Below, piece after piece: positions 9,003 to 18,125 of a DNA stretch of 18,125 nucleotides; position 1 is the first letter of the stretch, and each line of letters opens with the position of its first letter. Location: the NCBI GenBank assembly GCA_000697335.1, contig JNEM01012920.1:1-18125 (forward strand), given 5' to 3'. The stretch is from Conidiobolus incongruus B7586. Its lineage: Eukaryota > Entomophthoromycota > Entomophthoromycetes > Entomophthorales > Conidiobolaceae. The position numbers and the translations under genes are program-made. The notes below the pieces were generated by a model that ran no database searches, was not told the origin of the DNA, and worked only from the letters and a program-made list of their open reading frames with translations.

Positions 9003-9827
9003 TTAGTTTCCTAATAATTCTGCCAAAATAGGATATACTATAAACTTGATGAGTAGTTTGAATGCTCCAAAAATTAAACCAATAATTACAATAGGAGGTA
9101 AAATTAGCCATAGCCAGGTGGTTAGCATGGTTGGCATTGACTGATCAACGATGGTATCGACCTGGCGGTAAGTATTTTCCAAGGGTCCGCTGTTATCAAT
9201 TACCCTTGTGGCCATCAATTTCTTAGTTTCAATACTAAGCTGAGAACCGATGCGGTCCTTGGCCTCTTGTTCCGAGTATTGACTGCGCTCAACCAGACGT
9301 TGTAATTGTGTTGCTTCATCACTAAAAACAGCATTAATACCAATTCTTAAATATTTCATAAATATTTTTACCAGTAAACTACCCATAATTCGCTCACAAA
9401 CAGGTGAATCCCACTCTCAATCAACAATGGTGCATCAATTACAACGCAGGGTTCGGCACTCCAGTAATATTTCAACAATCTCTTAACTATCTCTATCTTA
9501 ATATACCAGTGAGTGATTTTATTCAACTTCCTACGTTGTGCGGGGTTCTTGAATATGAAATCACCTAATTTCTCGCGGTTGAGACTGCCGTCGGGATGGA
9601 GGTAATCAGGACCAAACTCTTTGGAAATTTCATTTAAGGCGGGTTTGCCGGGTTCTACAACTTGGCGTGCGAGGAGGTCACAATCAATGATAGGGATACC
9701 CAGCAGGGATAGCTTTTTAGAAACTGTACTTTTACCTAGTGTTGATATAGAATTAGTAAAATATTGGTAGTTTGTTGGAGAATAATTTACCTGTAGCAAT
9801 ACCTCCGGTTAATCCTATAATTTTCAT
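9003..9827 (-). CDS. CAB5: Dephospho-CoA kinase, 239 aa, 3 exons
   Basis: Catalyses the last step of coenzyme A synthesis, ATP-dependent phosphorylation of the 3'-hydroxyl of dephospho-CoA. Exons 9827-9791, 9735-9372, 9321-9003; introns of 55 and 50 nt. The P-loop GLTGGIATGKST (5-16) is assembled across the first intron. The acidic pair of IIDCDLLAR (28-36) is the expected substrate/Mg site, and VVEPGKPAL, LNREKLGDFIF and VVIDAPLLIESG follow in CoaE order. VVYCDEATQLQRLVER spans intron 2 and leads to the lid motif SEQEAKDRI. After the kinase domain a hydrophobic tail has one clear span (about 203-220, WLWLILPPIVIIGLIFGAF) and a second hydrophobic stretch (about 223-237), suggesting membrane attachment as in yeast and animal homologues. 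Length equals yeast Cab5 (241 aa). Confidence 0.95.
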
Positions 9828-10256
9828 AACTGATTAATATTTATTTTGCATTAAAGACTTAGGTATGTGCATTTAAATAATTTCATACATAATTATGGGA
9901 TCATTATAAATCAACATTATTAAATGTGACTTTGATTTTAATTGATAAATTATTGATTTATATCTAACATTTCTTAAGTTAATCAACTTTGTTATATGCA
10001 ATTATTTCAAATTACTGAACTTAAACTCTGTTGAATATTTCAAAGAGTTTCAATTGCAAAGATTGCTTTTGATGAGGATGATTTGGTTTATGAATATGTT
10101 TAAAAAATCAAAAATAAAATTAACAATATACTTGTATTTAAAGTTCGACTAAATAATATTTATATCTTTTTAGTAATATTTATTATATTTTAAGTCTGCT
10201 GAAAAGTGGGCTTGCAATAAAGATCAAGTAAATTCAATAGAACGGGCCAAAAGTGG
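9828..10256. other. intergenic, nothing recognised
   Basis: About 430 bp upstream of CAB5 and downstream of the unrecognised 119-codon ORF, both on the minus strand. It should hold the CAB5 promoter. No motif, repeat or RNA gene was recognised. Confidence 0.55.
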
Positions 10257-10616
10257 TTAACGAGACATTTTAAAGGGTTGTAATAAAATATCAATATTTA
10301 GGGCTTTGCTCTGATCGAAATGTTGCCCGAGCAAATATGTACTCAGTGGCGATTTTATAGTGCTATCAGTCCTTAAGATAATATATTGATTCACTGATTG
10401 TAGATGTTGGCCCGGCTTCACATTGTACAAGGGTTCTACATGGTGCTTGTGCATGGGATGTATTGGAAATAATGATCGATAGTTTAAGTTGAATAGCGAG
10501 GGGACCTCCCTATCCACGACAATATATAAGAGCTTTGATGCTTGAAACTCAAAATTATAAGTGGATTGAACATTGTAAAACTTGAAATGGGATATATTAA
10601 TTGATTTATGGTACAT
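10257..10616 (-). CDS. unrecognised protein, 119 aa, intronless
   Basis: An uninterrupted ATG-to-TAA frame in a region where unselected frames rarely stay open this long. The composition is mixed and soluble-looking: an aromatic and beta-rich N-terminus (SINISHFKFYNVQSTYNFEF), a middle with several His and Pro residues (LFPIHPMHKHHVEPLY), then VNQYIILRTDSTIKSPLS and an end at LLQPFKMSR. There is no signal peptide, membrane span or recognisable catalytic motif. It lies 48 bp downstream of the last open frame of the decayed gene on the same strand, so it could be a separate small gene or a surviving piece of the same locus. I do not recognise the family and assign no function. Confidence 0.5.
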   Translation of the reverse strand: MYHKSINISHFKFYNVQSTYNFEFQASKLLYIVVDREVPSLFNLNYRSLFPIHPMHKHHVEPLYNVKPGQHLQSVNQYIILRTDSTIKSPLSTYLLGQHFDQSKALNIDILLQPFKMSR

Positions 10617-10664
10617 CTATTAGCAGCATTGATAATTGAGTTGGAGACTTTATACGTAATTATA

Positions 10665-12088
10665 TTATTTTATCTTCAACCTAGCAATTTTAGTATTAAT
10701 TTCTTCTATTTCATCCTGAACTGTTACTATACGATTTCCAACCCTGTCTAAATTCCTTGTAATCTCATTCATAGGGTCCTGACTCAGCTTTAACCGCACA
10801 TGACTTGTATCTCGGACGGATCCCCAGCGCGATTTGCACCCCTTAAAGTCAGATAAGGGAATCATTTTGGTGCCTGGATGCTGCGGCGGTCCCATCTCCG
10901 TCTTCATTTTTCACAGCGTCCTTATTGTGGGAGTTCGCGATGAATTTTTCCAATTTCCCATTGTTTTACTTCCTCCTCTTCGCTGGATTGGTCCTCTTCA
11001 CCATGGGATTGATCTAGGGTGGTGTCTGAATTACCTAAAGTGCCTAATTAGTAAAATAAATGCATTAATGTATATTGAATACTACCTTCTCCTTTAAAGT
11101 TAACGTCTTCATCGTTATTACCTTCAAATATTGAAATTCCCGCTCTAAATCTAAATGAACAATCAATATATTATAGCCTTAAAAGCTCTACTTGGTTTGA
11201 ATTAAATCCAATATAATCCTCACTCAATTGGAAGTATTTTGGATTGGCAGAGTTTTTCGAATTTAGTACAAAAACTTGGTGAGATTGTAGTATTGAAAAT
11301 AAATGATAAGTTACCTATATGGAATTTGGACCTAAACAGGTATTCTACCTCAAGTTCCTAGGTTGCCGATAGTTTCTTCAGATCGTTGAGTACATCCTTT
11401 TTTAATTTCGACCGTTATTTATAGTTAAAGTACTAGCACCCAGGTTGAGTCCTTGTTCGCTAATTGAATAAGTTAATATGTTATTAACATGAACAGTGGT
11501 AAGGTGAAGTTACTCCAAAAGATTTAACTTTTCGCCCTTAGACGGGTTTAGACTGCTTCTGACTGACTTTCGACTTGGCCACTTGAAACAATGGCGTTTC
11601 GTCATCTTCTTCCTCCTATTTAAATAGCTAGTTACACTATTCTAATGAAGTGAATAGTGGAATTGCATTATTAAAGCTGAATAATCTCTTTTGCTTTGGG
11701 TTTTTGTGGTTGTGACTTGGGAATAATATCAATTATCTATCTTTAGTAATTTTATTATTAAATTTGAATTCTGTTACGTAAGTCATTTTTTAGAATCAAC
11801 AGATTCTAATTGAAGATTGGCCAAAATAGAATCAAGATTCAATGATGCTGATTATTAGAAATTCCATCTTCCTTGTCTTCCATCATAATTTTTTCAGACA
11901 TTCTTTTTATGCTTAAAATCAAACTTATCTAAAGCTGATCATATTTGATCACTCTTGTCCAAGTCCTGTATAAAGTCTAAAGATCCCAAAGGGGTAAGTC
12001 CTGACACCAATCCTGGAAGACTAACTTGATTGACTGTTAGATAATAAGGGATTATGTTTTTACTAATACAGAAATTAAGTAATGGCAT
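10665..12088 (-). pseudogene. decayed intron-bearing host gene, family uncertain
   Basis: A string of coding-quality segments on one strand that cannot be joined into one frame with canonical introns. In order: 12088-11939 (49 codons, ends TGA, but the same frame continues coding-like as SALDKFDFKHKKN); SLNLDSILANLQLESVDSKK near 11848-11785; acidic EEEDDETPLFQVAKSK near 11616-11569; PSKGEKLNLL leading into a good 54-nt intron (11513-11460); GLNLGASTLTINNGR, then a frame change and KKDVLNDLKKLSAT with an in-frame TAG near 11360; NSANPKYFQLSEDYIGF near 11254-11206; GISIFEGNNDEDVNF near 11141-11097; an acidic stretch; and finally an 80-codon open frame (10907-10665) ending in a coiled-coil-like tail (EIEEINTKIARLKIK). 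I count at least four or five frame breaks or stops, while neighbouring genes have none. It could be a true pseudogene or a locally poor assembly. Confidence 0.55.
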
Positions 12089-14600
12089 AATTTTAAAATT
12101 AACATTTAATAAAAATATAAATATATGATTTATAAATATTAATACACAATACAAAATAAATACTCCCTTTTATTATTAATAACTCTTTGATATATTTTTT
12201 GGCAAGCTTTTAACATTTAAAAAACAGTCTTTTTTTATTGAAAAATAAAATTTTATATTTCATAAACCAATTTAATTTGTTTATAGGAATTTATAAACAA
12301 GAATAGTTTAACTTAATATAACATCTTGTTTTGTTTTGAAATATAAGATTATATAAAAGGATTTAGTATTTATCTATAATTTTGATTTATTATAAAAACC
12401 TTTACTTTTGATAATATTTTAATAAATTTTGTTAAGTTATAACTATTTTAAATTTTTAAACTCTGATTAAATTATAAAGTAATTATTTTATATTTTTATT
12501 GATTAATCTAAATTTAAACTTTAATAAATATAATATATTAATATAGTTAATTTTAAATTACCTAAATAATTCTCCAGCTGAAATAAAAAGATTTTGAATA
12601 TATTTTTTTATTTTATTAATTATTAAATAAATAATAATAAAAGTTAGTCTTTAAATTTAAATAAATTTTATATAATATCTGATTTAATTTTGAAGTGATA
12701 AATTTTATGATAAACAGTATATTTAAATAATCAATTATTTTTATAGGCTGTTTATAAATCCCAAATGATTTTAGAGGGTTTTATGATTAATTTTTAGTGA
12801 TAGTATATTAAAAAACCTATGATAATCATTATTCAATTTAAGCAAGCTAAGTTTAACCTTATATTTGATTGAAAATATTTTAATAAAAAAATTATAAATT
12901 ATACATATAAATATATTTTTTAAAGGTCTTAACCTTTTATATATTTTAAATATAGTTAATTTCTCAAAACTAACAATTTCTTTAAAAAATCAAAAATTAT
13001 AAAATTTGCTATTTTTTCTAAACTAATAGTAGGAATATTACCTTGTTTTATTTTTATATATTATTATTGATATTTGAAAACTTAGTTTGATTCAATTTAT
13101 TTTCATTAATATCTGTAATTATTATATAGTATACTTGTGTTATTATTATAATAGATTAATATTTTGCACCAAACCTATTCTTTTATTATATTAATTTAGT
13201 TTTGAATAAATCTTTAGTAAAATTATTTTAATATTGTTCATGTTTTTTATAATATTTTTCCATTATTTCTTAGTTTTCAATTTATAAAAGAGTATATTAA
13301 TACTAAACAATAATTAATTTTCTAAGTTCCTTATATATTATATTTATAAAATCATTAATTTATTTTATTTTTTCTTAATTTATATAATTTTTTATAATAA
13401 TCTCTCTTCTGACAATATTTTTTATATCCTGTTATAATCATAATAAATATGATAAGTCCTTTTAATATTGTTTATTTCTTATTTAATAAATAATCTCAAA
13501 GAAATAACCTATTTTGAAATTTTATATATAGGTATAGAAAATATTATAAATTTTCCAATCCATTTGATTTTTAAGATAAAATTATTTTAATTTCCACGGG
13601 TATTAAAATAGAAAATAGAATCAACTTAACTTTATCATTTAAAGGCAGCAAACATGATTAGAGTTTTTTAGCGATGGTTAAATTGCTAAAATTAATTAGT
13701 TTTTAAAATAGATATAATAAAAAACTTATTTTTTTAATACCCAATGCTGAATAGTATTTGATTTTATTTTATAAATGACACTTTTATTACCAAGTTTAAA
13801 TCTGAGTTTTAATATGACAATATTAATAATATACACTTTTAACAAATAATTATTATTTTTAAAATATTATTATCGGTTCCTAGTACCTATTAGATTGTGT
13901 GCATCAAATATTTTTTTAAATATCAGGTCTTTAGTTATTAATCTTATATATATTAGATTTAATAAGTGATGGATATTAATTATACCATATTAACTTAAGT
14001 GCTATGTAATTATTTCTTTATTTGTAAGTTTGAAGGAGTTTTTTCTATACTTTTCTAAAAGTATTTTAGAATTTGATTAATTTTTTATAAATATAATGTT
14101 TTTTTCTTTACTACAAACTAGTTATGTATTATAAAAAGATTATATAGATTCTTTTGTTAAATTATATTTTTCAAAGTTTAAATATAGAATTATTAGATTA
14201 AAATAAATTTGAAAAAATAAATAATTATTTTATATATAAGAGAGTAGGATGTAATGGTTTTATATATTAATTTAATAAGAATTAGAAAATACAAAGTATA
14301 TAACTAAAATTTGATTTATTATCTTTTAAATTACCATTTTTAGGGAAACTTTATAGAATTACATTTATTATTTGAGGTCTTGTTTTTGATATTTCCAGAA
14401 ACACTGATATAATATATTTGGTATTTTTTAGGATGAATATTGCTCTCACATATATTGGAGAATTATCAAAGTTTAAAAATTAAGTAAAAATTTGAAAATA
14501 TATAGAGTTCATATAATTTTTACTTTTTAAATTTAATCAAGTATTTGAAACTACTTAAAGAGATTACAGCCTGTTAAGGTATTTTGGACGCAAAAATCAT
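12089..14600. other. A+T-rich gene-poor block
   Basis: About 2.5 kb of DNA visibly above 80% A+T with stops throughout. It carries copy B of the long diverged repeat (about 12270-13040). No RNA gene or intact coding region was seen. Like 1-2068, it looks like old, drifted DNA. Confidence 0.65.
12270..13040 (+). repeat. diverged long direct repeat, copy B
   Basis: Partner of the copy at about 260-1000, in the same orientation and with collinear anchors. The two copies flank the gene island on either side, about 12 kb apart. Divergence is substantial (many substitutions and small indels), so the duplication is old. No terminal repeats or target-site duplications could be delimited by eye. Confidence 0.6.
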
Positions 14601-15950
14601 CTTCGGAATTATTCATATTTGATTAAAAATACAATAACATTTACAATGTTATACTTTTCAAAATCAGATATTATTATGAAATAAGGTCCAAGAATTTGTG
14701 CTGCAAATGATAGTTTATCAAAATCTTGATTCAATAATAGCGCCCATATGATCAATCAAAGTTGTGTGAATAGTTCCTAAAATTTTTCATTGAATGAAGT
14801 TATAATTTTGGAAACTTACCACCTATATACTAATTTTAAAATTTTAATAATAATTATGAAATTATATATATATAATTTAAATAGGAAATTACATTGGTGA
14901 GTTATGTTGGTAAAGAAGCTGAACAAGATCTGTAATGAAAAATATCAAGTGTATTATAGTTAAAAGTAACTTCTGTAAAGTTGTGATATTGAAGGTTTAG
15001 TTATATAAATAAAAAATATATTATAATGAGCAAAACAGAGATATTAAAAATTAAAGTATAAAATATATGTAGTTATGAGGGTAGAAAGGGTTTTATTAAA
15101 CACTGTTACTAGGATTAAAGGTATGGTGTGAGAAGAGATTAGTAGGATAAGAAAAAGGTTATAGTAGATGTAATGTTTATGATTAGTACCATCTAGTCAA
15201 GCTATTGGTCACAAATATTGGTGCAATCAGTTATATCTTCAGATTCGATGGTGTCCAATCATAGATGTTTGTTGTAGTTTGGAATCTAGCTAGGGGATTT
15301 ATTGAATTCAGCTGATATTTTCAATAACTTTGGCAAAACGCGATTAGTAACCTAACATTGACTAAAGTTGATATTACCAGCTATCTCAGACAAGCGTTCA
15401 TCAGCGCGGACTAGCCTTGCTTTTGATACTCTACTGCTTAAGACGGATTTATCTGATATTCGCACAGAATTCATCAAATTGAGCATGCAGAAACTCGTTT
15501 CCCACTTGGAGGACTAAATATATGTAAATAACATATATAGCCGTAAACAGCATCACATCACCATTAGGGATACAAAATTTAGTATATCTTGTCTATCAGT
15601 TTTGAATAAACAATTATAAAATCTTAATTGACTTGCTTTGGGATTGTTGTGGATATCGATATTTTGAAAACAGTATAGTCAATACTCAAAGTATATTTAT
15701 TTTGAAAATTGATTACTTCAAGTATTTTTTGATTTTTATTAAAATTGCAAAGAATTATTAATTACAAGAATAATGATGTAACAAGTGAGTTAAATAGTTG
15801 ATAAACTGTCCTAATTCCCCCAAATTCTGAAAGAATGTAGCTTATTAAGATATCTGTACCAAAAAGTCGAATTGTAAAGGATTGACTAGCTGATACAGAG
15901 AGGCAAAGAATGAATAAAAAAGAAATTAAAATTTTTGAACGATTCAATAA
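14601..15950 (-). pseudogene. coding-like remnants of one or more decayed genes
   Basis: This stretch has higher G+C than its surroundings and several minus-strand segments that read like protein but are interrupted. They are: 15947-15762 (61 codons without an ATG, hydrophobic start RSKILISFLFILCLSVSA); RYTKFCIPNGDVMLFTA near 15590-15535; 15513-15352 (53 codons, SSKWETSFCMLNLMNSVRIS through RLVRADERLSEIAG); NRVLPKLLKISAEFNKSPS with later in-frame stops near 15345-15200; and 14755-14609 (LLLNQDFDKLSFAAQILGPY). The last follows a convincing 43-nt intron (14819-14777, GTAAGT...TTTTAG). The LSFAAQILGPYF segment faintly recalls the end of a RhoGAP domain, but this is too weak to name the gene. Whether these belong to one gene is unclear. 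Confidence 0.4.
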
Positions 15951-16457
15951 TTCTTTAATGATTAATAAAATGAATTTAAAGTGATTATGCTAACTAACCA
16001 AATTTGTCAATTTATTCTCAATAATATTCAAATCATACTTTAATATTCACTAGGAAATTTATTGATTTTTACAATTATTAATAATTAAGTTGAAATTTCA
16101 TAAATCCATTTAAAATTGCTTGTAATAATGTTTATAAGTATTTTCTGAATACAAAAAACCTATCAAAAATATAGAAAACTCATTCATATTTATTCCAATA
16201 TTAACTAAAGAAAATATATCAATATTTTATATAATTATTATGAAAATAAATATTTCAAACCTCGCATAATTATCAAAGGAATAAGATCTAAATTTAGCAC
16301 AACTCTAAATACATATTTTGATTAATCATATTAATTATCAAACATAATTTAAAATTCAAAAATACAGATGTTTATTATACCAGAATTAAAAATAGTTTTA
16401 TTTAAAAATGAAATGTAATCTTAAGTGATCGAAATGAAAAAATATAAAATCTGGAAG
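15951..16457. other. intergenic, 3' flank of eIF5B
   Basis: About 500 bp of A+T-rich DNA immediately beyond the eIF5B stop codon. It should contain the eIF5B polyadenylation region. Nothing else was recognised. Confidence 0.55.
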
Positions 16458-18125
16458 TTAATTAATATCTAAAATCTTTTTGAGTTTGATAATAAGAGCC
16501 CATTCTTCCTTGGTCACATCGTTACGGAAACTTTCCTTGAGAACGTCAATGGAGGATCTAGAAATCTTAGAGTACAATTCGTCCTTTTCGGTAAAGTGTC
16601 TACCGTAGATCTTGGGCGATTCGTAGGGTGGGAGTTCAAGCTTGATGGCAACACCACCACCAGCTTGTCCCTTCTTACAGATTTCGATGGGCTTGTGGTT
16701 TTGTTCGATACCTGTTACATTACCAAGGAACACAACTTCACGTTGTTGTGTTTCGGGGTTGAAAGGGGCGATACAGATGGGAGTACCGATACGAAGGGCA
16801 CCTTCAATGACATCAACACCCATGACAATGGGAGAGCGTTTGTTGAAAATGGCACCAGGGATCATCTTAAGGACACAAGGGAATACAGCCTTAGGAGCTT
16901 GGTCAATTCTCTTTTGTTCCATAATTTCCTTGTTATGAGCAGTGAATGCATCGAACAAGTGATAAATAATTTCGGCTTGGAAAATCTTAATACCTAATTG
17001 ATTAGCCAATTCTTCAGCTTCCTTATCAACTTTAACATCGAAAGCTAACATGACAGCGAATTCTCTAGCACGTTCTAACATAGTAGCACAACGAATAATA
17101 TCTTTCTTGTAGACGGGACCAATGTTAATAGCGGATACAGGAATCTTGGAAACCTTCAAGAATTCCAAAAGAGCTTCAAGGGAACCAAGAGTTGAAGCTT
17201 GGACAGATACACCCTTACCAGTCTTGTCAATCTTGTTAAGCAAATCTTGAAGATCACCCATAACTTCTTCTTTAAGGTCTTCTTCGTCATCATCGGGACC
17301 AACGACCATCAAACGAGAACCAGCGATGGCCTTCTCCAAATCAGGGGCAGCAATCTTGACACCAAGAGCTGCTTTGACGGATTTGTGGTGAACATAGGCA
17401 GATTTAACACGTAATTCACGGAGTGGTTGAGGTGTTAAGAGAGCGCGAACATTTGTGACAATTGGACCATTAAGACCACAAAGTACAATCTTGTCACCCT
17501 CATGAAGGACACCATTGGAGAGGACAACATCAATAGTAGTACCTAAACCTTCAATGACCTTGACTTCGAGAACAGTACATTCTAATTCAGAGAGGTACAT
17601 CAATTTGTCACTCATTCTGGTTTGAGTTAAGGTGACCAAGAGATCCAAAAGATCGGGAATACCTTCACCAGTGATGGCGGAAGTAGGTACCAAGGAAACG
17701 TATTTGGCGAAGTTCTTGTTTTCATAGTAAAGGGTAGAGTTGAGACCTTGTTCCATTAAAGCTAGGATGGTAGCCTTGACTCTAGTATCAAATTCATCTT
17801 TGACAGACTTGGATTGCTTGGCAAGAGAATCTTGGAAACCATTGTCAGGAGTGGGTTGCCAGCCATAGATACGATCGATCTTATTAAGGGCGACAATGAA
17901 AGGAGCCTTTCTTTCTCTCAAAAGTCGGATAGATTCAATGGTTTGAGGTTCAAGACCGTGCATAATATCAATGACCAAAATGGCAATGTTACAGAGAGAA
18001 GAACCTCTAGAGCGTAAATTGGTGAAAGATTCGTGCCCAGGAGTATCAATGATTAATAAACCAGGTAACTTGTAGCTGTCCAAATTGCCTCTATTCAAAA
18101 CAGCAGTCTTTTGCTTAATAGCATC
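16458..18125 (-). CDS. FUN12: Translation initiation factor eIF5B, C-terminal 555 residues (5' end outside window)
   Basis: Universal GTPase (IF2 homologue) that joins the 60S subunit to the 40S initiation complex. The frame runs open to the window edge, so the N-terminus, P-loop and switch 1 lie beyond 18125. Numbering from the first visible codon: G3 motif DTPGHE at 27-32 with the catalytic His at 31; [12 protein letters not shown]4 NKID; G5-like TSAITGEG; domain II starting near [20 protein letters not shown] with [10 protein letters not shown] and [20 protein letters not shown]; domain III with [20 protein letters not shown]; the linker helix and domain IV with [20 protein letters not shown] and [18 protein letters not shown]. 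It ends at KKILDIN. All landmarks are present and no intron interrupts this part, unlike every other intact gene but one here. It is also visibly richer in G+C, as expected for a highly expressed gene. Full-length fungal proteins are about 1000 aa, so roughly half is seen. Confidence 0.98.
   Translation of the reverse strand, partial: DAIKQKTAVLNRGNLDSYKLPGLLIIDTPGHESFTNLRSRGSSLCNIAILVIDIMHGLEPQTIESIRLLRERKAPFIVALNKIDRIYGWQPTPDNGFQDSLAKQSKSVKDEFDTRVKATILALMEQGLNSTLYYENKNFAKYVSLVPTSAITGEGIPDLLDLLVTLTQTRMSDKLMYLSELECTVLEVKVIEGLGTTIDVVLSNGVLHEGDKIVLCGLNGPIVTNVRALLTPQPLRELRVKSAYVHHKSVKAALGVKIAAPDLEKAIAGSRLMVVGPDDDEEDLKEEVMGDLQDLLNKIDKTGKGVSVQASTLGSLEALLEFLKVSKIPVSAINIGPVYKKDIIRCATMLERAREFAVMLAFDVKVDKEAEELANQLGIKIFQAEIIYHLFDAFTAHNKEIMEQKRIDQAPKAVFPCVLKMIPGAIFNKRSPIVMGVDVIEGALRIGTPICIAPFNPETQQREVVFLGNVTGIEQNHKPIEICKKGQAGGGVAIKLELPPYESPKIYGRHFTEKDELYSKISRSSIDVLKESFRNDVTKEEWALIIKLKKILDIN

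Noticed and set aside
9368-9799. Candidate alternative start of dephospho-CoA kinase at 9799
   Set aside because: It reads through intron 1 and destroys the P-loop. The 9827 start with splicing restores GLTGGIATGKST.
10834-11097. Plus-strand 87-codon frame with a hydrophobic sequence
   Set aside because: It is antisense to the decayed minus-strand gene, and its hydrophobic look comes from reverse-reading acidic and Lys codons.
16596-16997. Plus-strand open frames opposite eIF5B (also 16642-16938, 17199-17414, 17814-18017)
   Set aside because: They are antisense shadows of a strongly conserved minus-strand gene, and their translations look like nothing known.
1-18125. Apicomplexan (Theileria/Babesia-like) origin
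   Set aside because: A+T content and short introns fit, but NUR1-like, ALB1-like and CSN6 genes and the fungal-like eIF5B point to a fungus. Not fully excluded.
1-18125. Non-standard genetic code (TGA or TAG read as an amino acid) to explain the broken locus
   Set aside because: Six intact genes use TGG for Trp and end normally at TAA, TAG or TGA, and the decayed locus needs frame changes as well as stop read-through.
1-18125. CRISPR array, bacterial operon or prophage
   Set aside because: No regularly spaced repeats, no bacterial ribosome sites, and spliceosomal introns throughout.

Overview
The window is nuclear DNA of an A+T-rich eukaryote, most likely a fungus. Genes are split by very short introns: I placed 26, all 46-59 nt, all GT-AG, several with TACTAAC/CTAAC-like branch sites. 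Coding exons are clearly richer in G+C than the spacers. Two proteins belong to families I know mainly from fungi (NUR1-like and ALB1-like), and the eIF5B sequence reads closest to fungal forms. The exact lineage cannot be settled by eye. An A+T-rich apicomplexan (piroplasm-like) was considered and is less likely.

Layout: 1-2068 is an extremely A+T-rich block with no gene. It is followed by a tRNA-Ile(AAU) at 2069-2142 and then a gene island. The island holds a syntaxin-16/Tlg2 Qa-SNARE (+, 2431-3672, 7 exons), a NUR1-like nuclear-rim membrane protein (+, 4952-6301, 9 exons), CSN6 of the COP9 signalosome (-, 6633-8041, 9 exons), an ALB1-like ribosome-biogenesis protein (+, 8442-8935, 3 exons), dephospho-CoA kinase CAB5 (-, 9003-9827, 3 exons) and an unrecognised 119-residue ORF (-, 10257-10616). 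It ends with what looks like a decayed, formerly intron-bearing host gene (-, about 10665-12088). From about 12.16 to 16.46 kb there is a second A+T-rich block with scattered coding-like remnants on the minus strand (about 14.6-15.95 kb). The window ends in the C-terminal 555 residues of translation initiation factor eIF5B (-, 16458 to beyond 18125).

The genes are ordinary housekeeping functions (late-Golgi/endosome membrane fusion, nuclear envelope, deneddylation, 60S assembly, CoA synthesis, start-site subunit joining) and do not form a pathway or operon-like unit. The less ordinary signals are: two diverged direct copies of a roughly 0.75-kb A+T-rich repeat (about 260-1000 and 12270-13040) that flank the gene island; two regions of gene decay; and an in-frame stop just inside the last intron of the NUR1-like gene, which would give two C-termini. 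No obviously new molecular system was found. All exon models were assembled by hand from frame continuity, splice signals and family resemblance, so they need transcript support.
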